8,507 nt of DNA, taken from NCBI GenBank assembly GCA_041180805.1, contig JBEGQX010000311.1:1-8507 (forward strand), read 5' to 3'. The DNA comes from JBEGQX01 sp041180805 (lineage in GTDB: Bacteria; Planctomycetota; Planctomycetia; Gemmatales; Gemmataceae). Every line of letters begins with the position of its first letter. The stretch's first letter is position 1. Under the pieces are notes generated by a model. The model saw only the letters and a list, made by a program, of their open reading frames with translations. It searched no databases and had not been told where the DNA came from. Positions 6,416 to 8,507 of the stretch are shown here, in pieces. The translations under genes and the position numbers were made by a program.

Positions 6416-7384
6416 TTAGATTCTACGAATTCGACCCACAATCCTGCGAACCAATCGTTCTTTCTCATTACTATCAGCATCTTTGCTGGAGGTAGAAGAA
6501 AGTTCATTTCGAACTGATTCCAGAAGCTTCTTAGTAGCCTTGATGCCATCTGATTCGCTCAATTTACTTCCTTCGTATTCAATTCCCACAAAGCCGTGAT
6601 AATTGGCTGCCATAACAATCTTCATCATCTTGCGATAATCAGTCTTGGTTTCGTTGCCTTTATCATCAAAATCATGAGATTTGGCACTTACGCCTTTGGC
6701 AAAAGGCATCAGTTCCTGTACGCCCTTGTATCGATCATATTCTTCATCCTTGCTGACGCGAAAATTGCCGAAATCCGGAAGTGTGCCACAACCTTTCAAC
6801 CCGACCTTTTTGATGGTTCCTGCCAACCAGGCGCCATTACTGGAAAGACCACCATGGTTTTCAACAATCACACCAATGTTCAATTTGGAGGCCCATTCCG
6901 TTAGCTTGCGTAACCCATCAGCGGCACGGTCCATTTGTTCCTCGTAAGAACCACTGCTGGCGGCATTAACGCGAATGGAATGGCAACCCAGGGCCTTGGC
7001 CCATTCAACCCACTTGTAATGGTTTTCCACAGCTTCCTTGCGCTTTTTCTCATCCGCATTGCCAAGCTGGCCTTCGCCATCACACATAATCAAAACACTC
7101 TTCACTCCTACATCATCAGCCTTCTTTCGCAAGGTTTTGACATAAGCCTCGTCGTTCTTCTTGTCCTTGTAAAACTGATTCACATATTCAATCGCATGAA
7201 TGCCATATTCTTCCTTGGCGATTTTGGCAAAATCACCAGCATCCTTTTGCTTTGCAAAGAACGCTTTGTGCAAGGACCACTGAGCAAGGGAAATATCAAA
7301 TAACTTGGATGTCTGAACGGCACCCAGGGAAATCCCGGACAACCCCAAAGCCATGGACGATGCAACAAATTCCCTGCGATTCAT
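6416..7384 (-). CDS. Tat-exported sugar phosphate isomerase/epimerase-like TIM-barrel protein
   Basis: A 322-residue member of the xylose-isomerase-like TIM-barrel superfamily, of the type often annotated as sugar phosphate isomerase/epimerase. The N-terminus, MNRREFVASSMALGLSGISLGAV, has the twin-arginine motif and a hydrophobic stretch, so export in folded form through Tat is expected. The barrel starts at about residue 27 (KLFDISLAQWSL). Probable metal ligands sit on successive strands: Glu175 (VIVENHGG), Asp204 (TLPDFGNF), His237 (AKSHDF) and Glu269 (GIEYEG). The set is complete, so an active metal-dependent isomerase or epimerase is likely; the sugar is unknown. The C-terminus is arginine-rich. 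AGGAA (7392-7396 on the minus strand) lies seven bases before the start. It is divergent from the cytosine deaminase gene and convergent with the 5120 gene, sharing the terminator at 6365-6398. Confidence 0.9.
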   Translation of the reverse strand: MNRREFVASSMALGLSGISLGAVQTSKLFDISLAQWSLHKAFFAKQKDAGDFAKIAKEEYGIHAIEYVNQFYKDKKNDEAYVKTLRKKADDVGVKSVLIMCDGEGQLGNADEKKRKEAVENHYKWVEWAKALGCHSIRVNAASSGSYEEQMDRAADGLRKLTEWASKLNIGVIVENHGGLSSNGAWLAGTIKKVGLKGCGTLPDFGNFRVSKDEEYDRYKGVQELMPFAKGVSAKSHDFDDKGNETKTDYRKMMKIVMAANYHGFVGIEYEGSKLSESDGIKATKKLLESVRNELSSTSSKDADSNEKERLVRRIVGRIRRI

Positions 7385-7434
7385 GATTGAATTCCTGTTC
7401 CTGAAGAGAGTTAGTTTTCTTACAATCGAAAATA

Positions 7435-7440
7435 ATTATA
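7435..7440 (-). promoter_or_regulatory. Candidate -10 box for the TIM-barrel gene
   Basis: A perfect TATAAT on the minus strand lies in the divergent intergenic region, about 50 bases upstream of the start at 7384. A weak -35 (TTGCAT, 7457-7462) precedes it by 16 bases. Support is moderate at best. Confidence 0.35.
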
Positions 7441-7464
7441 CGCATGTCATCCAGTGATGCAATC

Positions 7465-7470
7465 AGGAAA
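7465..7470 (+). promoter_or_regulatory. Ribosome binding site deciding the cytosine deaminase start
   Basis: AGGAAA lies seven bases before the ATG at 7478. The in-frame GTG at 7454 and ATG at 7457 lack such a site and would place this purine run inside the coding sequence. Confidence 0.6.
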
Positions 7471-7477
7471 CAAAACG

Positions 7478-7933
7478 ATGAATTTAAAGCCTGTTGAGAA
7501 AAGTGCCATGGAATTAGCGATCTCGGAGGCCAAAAAAGGGCTTCAGGAAGGAGGCATCCCGATAGGTTCGGTTCTTTTGCATAAGGATACCATTCTGGGG
7601 AAAGGTCACAATCGCAGAGTTCAAAAAGGAAGTCCCATATTACATGGGGAAATGGATGCCCTTGAAAACGCCGGTAGACAAAAAGCTTCTGTTTACAAGG
7701 AATGCACGCTTTTCACCACTCTTTCCCCGTGCTCCATGTGTACTGGCGCTATTCTGCTTTATCAAATCCCCAAGGTGATCATCGGCGAAAACAAAACGTT
7801 CATGGGTGAGGAAAATCTGTTGAGATCCAAAGGGGTGGAAGTGATTGTCCTTCAGGACGAAACTTGCATTCAGCTCATGCAACAATTCATTCAAAATAGC
7901 CCAAAACTTTGGAACGAAGACATAGGCACATGA
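7478..7933 (+). CDS. Cytosine deaminase, yeast FCY1 type (nucleoside/cytidine deaminase superfamily)
   Basis: Probably deaminates cytosine to uracil in the cytoplasm for pyrimidine salvage. From the ATG at 7478 it has 151 residues, close to the 158 of yeast cytosine deaminase. Zinc ligands are His56 (HGEMDALENAGR), with the proton-shuttling Glu58, and Cys85 and Cys88 (TLSPCSMCTGAI). GKGHN with Asn45, the segment IPKVIIGEN (97-105), and the ending LWNEDIGT (144-151) all resemble, from memory, the same parts of yeast FCY1, including the C-terminal aspartate that contacts the base (here Asp148). This sets it apart from tRNA adenosine deaminase TadA, which has HAE and a different C-terminus, and from E. 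coli CodA, an unrelated amidohydrolase. A related substrate such as guanine or a pterin remains possible. It is divergent from the TIM-barrel gene, with no downstream partner. Confidence 0.85.
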   Translation: MNLKPVEKSAMELAISEAKKGLQEGGIPIGSVLLHKDTILGKGHNRRVQKGSPILHGEMDALENAGRQKASVYKECTLFTTLSPCSMCTGAILLYQIPKVIIGENKTFMGEENLLRSKGVEVIVLQDETCIQLMQQFIQNSPKLWNEDIGT

Positions 7934-8125
7934 GTTCCTTTACCAATTCCCAATCCATTCGTTTTATTTGCCGAAAATCAGAAAGGTCATCGTCCATTTT
8001 TCTGTAATAGCACCCAAATCATTAAAACAACCTATTTTGCTTAAACACCTTTCAAATGAATACCGATATATCGAATTAGTGTTGGCCAGTTAGAAGCAAC
8101 CGCCACTCTAATCTAATGATTTACC

Positions 8126-8507
8126 GTGGAATTACTTATACACATAGGTCCCCATAAAACAGGTACTACTTCTCTACAGCAGAGTTTACTTCAGAATTAT
8201 GGGTCTGAAAGACCCATAAAAATCTGGTACCCATCACCAGGAAAAAATGGCCCTGGTCATGCAGAGTTAGCTTGGAACTACTACCAATCCGCTAATCAAG
8301 CATCAAATGATGCACTAATAAAAATTCTGAACAATGCGCAAAACCATGGCTGTGAAAAACTGCTGATTTCAGCAGAGGATTTTTCCCACCTTGAAGATAG
8401 TTCCATTTTCCGTTTGAAACGGGACCTTAAAGGCCTTGTTATTCATCTTCTTGTAACATTAACCCCTCTACGAAAAAGACTAACTTCCACCTGGCAGGAA
8501 ATGGTAA
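8126..8507 (+). CDS. Sulfotransferase-like protein, C-terminus cut by window edge
   Basis: The first 127 residues of a P-loop protein of the PAPS-dependent sulfotransferase type, which moves sulfate from PAPS to hydroxyl or amino groups. The diagnostic 5'-phosphosulfate loop is HIGPHKTGTTSLQ (residues 6-18), right after the first beta strand, as in the family. LLISAEDFSHL (79-89) and VTLTPLRKRLTSTWQ (110-124) match the usual following segments. In the latter, the arginine commonly found before the proline of the 3'-phosphate motif appears to be threonine (TLTP rather than TLRP). The start is taken as GTG at 8126 because an in-frame stop lies at 8117 and no ATG precedes the P-loop. No Shine-Dalgarno sequence is seen. 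A -10-like TCTAAT at 8107-8112 would make the leader very short. The rest lies beyond the right edge. Confidence 0.78.
   Translation, partial: MELLIHIGPHKTGTTSLQQSLLQNYGSERPIKIWYPSPGKNGPGHAELAWNYYQSANQASNDALIKILNNAQNHGCEKLLISAEDFSHLEDSSIFRLKRDLKGLVIHLLVTLTPLRKRLTSTWQEMV

Noticed and set aside
7454..7477. GTG at 7454 or ATG at 7457 as start of the cytosine deaminase
   Set aside because: Both lack a ribosome binding site, while ATG 7478 has AGGAAA at ideal spacing and gives a length closer to the yeast enzyme's.
1..8507. Mobile element, prophage, CRISPR array or defence cassette
   Set aside because: No transposase, integrase, phage or Cas-like protein, no regularly spaced repeats and no terminal inverted repeats with target duplications were seen.

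Overview
The window looks like a piece of a planctomycete chromosome. The grounds are a SpoVG that carries an inserted four-cysteine ribbon, a Tat-exported TIM-barrel sugar isomerase-like protein, several exported alpha/beta hydrolases, moderate G+C (about 45-47% by eye), and a one-piece tmRNA whose tag ends in Ala-Ala. The phylum is an inference from gene content. No marker here fixes genus or species.

Layout. Positions 1-1352 (minus) hold most of an iron-sulfur L-serine dehydratase whose C-terminus lies beyond the left edge. A strong hairpin terminator (1523-1558) follows the tmRNA gene ssrA (1562-1952, minus). At 2073-2942 (plus) is an exported esterase with its own terminator. A good sigma70-type promoter (3024-3053) precedes the ispE-spoVG pair (3123-4528). 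Positions 4529-5113 hold no convincing gene, but 4668-5016 is densely folded and ends in a classical terminator, so it is a candidate structured RNA or structured 3' UTR. Then come an exported alpha/beta-hydrolase-like protein with no serine at the nucleophile elbow (5120-6349, plus) and a bidirectional terminator (6365-6398). A convergent Tat-signal TIM-barrel protein (6416-7384, minus) follows. Divergent from it is a cytosine deaminase of the yeast FCY1 type (7478-7933, plus). The right edge cuts a PAPS-type sulfotransferase-like gene (8126 onward, plus).

How the genes relate. Only ispE and spoVG look like a true operon. The others are single transcription units, most with their own terminator. 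The content is mainly housekeeping (isoprenoid precursor synthesis, ribosome rescue, serine catabolism, pyrimidine salvage) plus exported carbohydrate- or ester-active proteins. No phage, transposon, CRISPR array or defence cassette is visible. The points most worth a second look are the folded region downstream of spoVG and the zinc-ribbon insertion in SpoVG.
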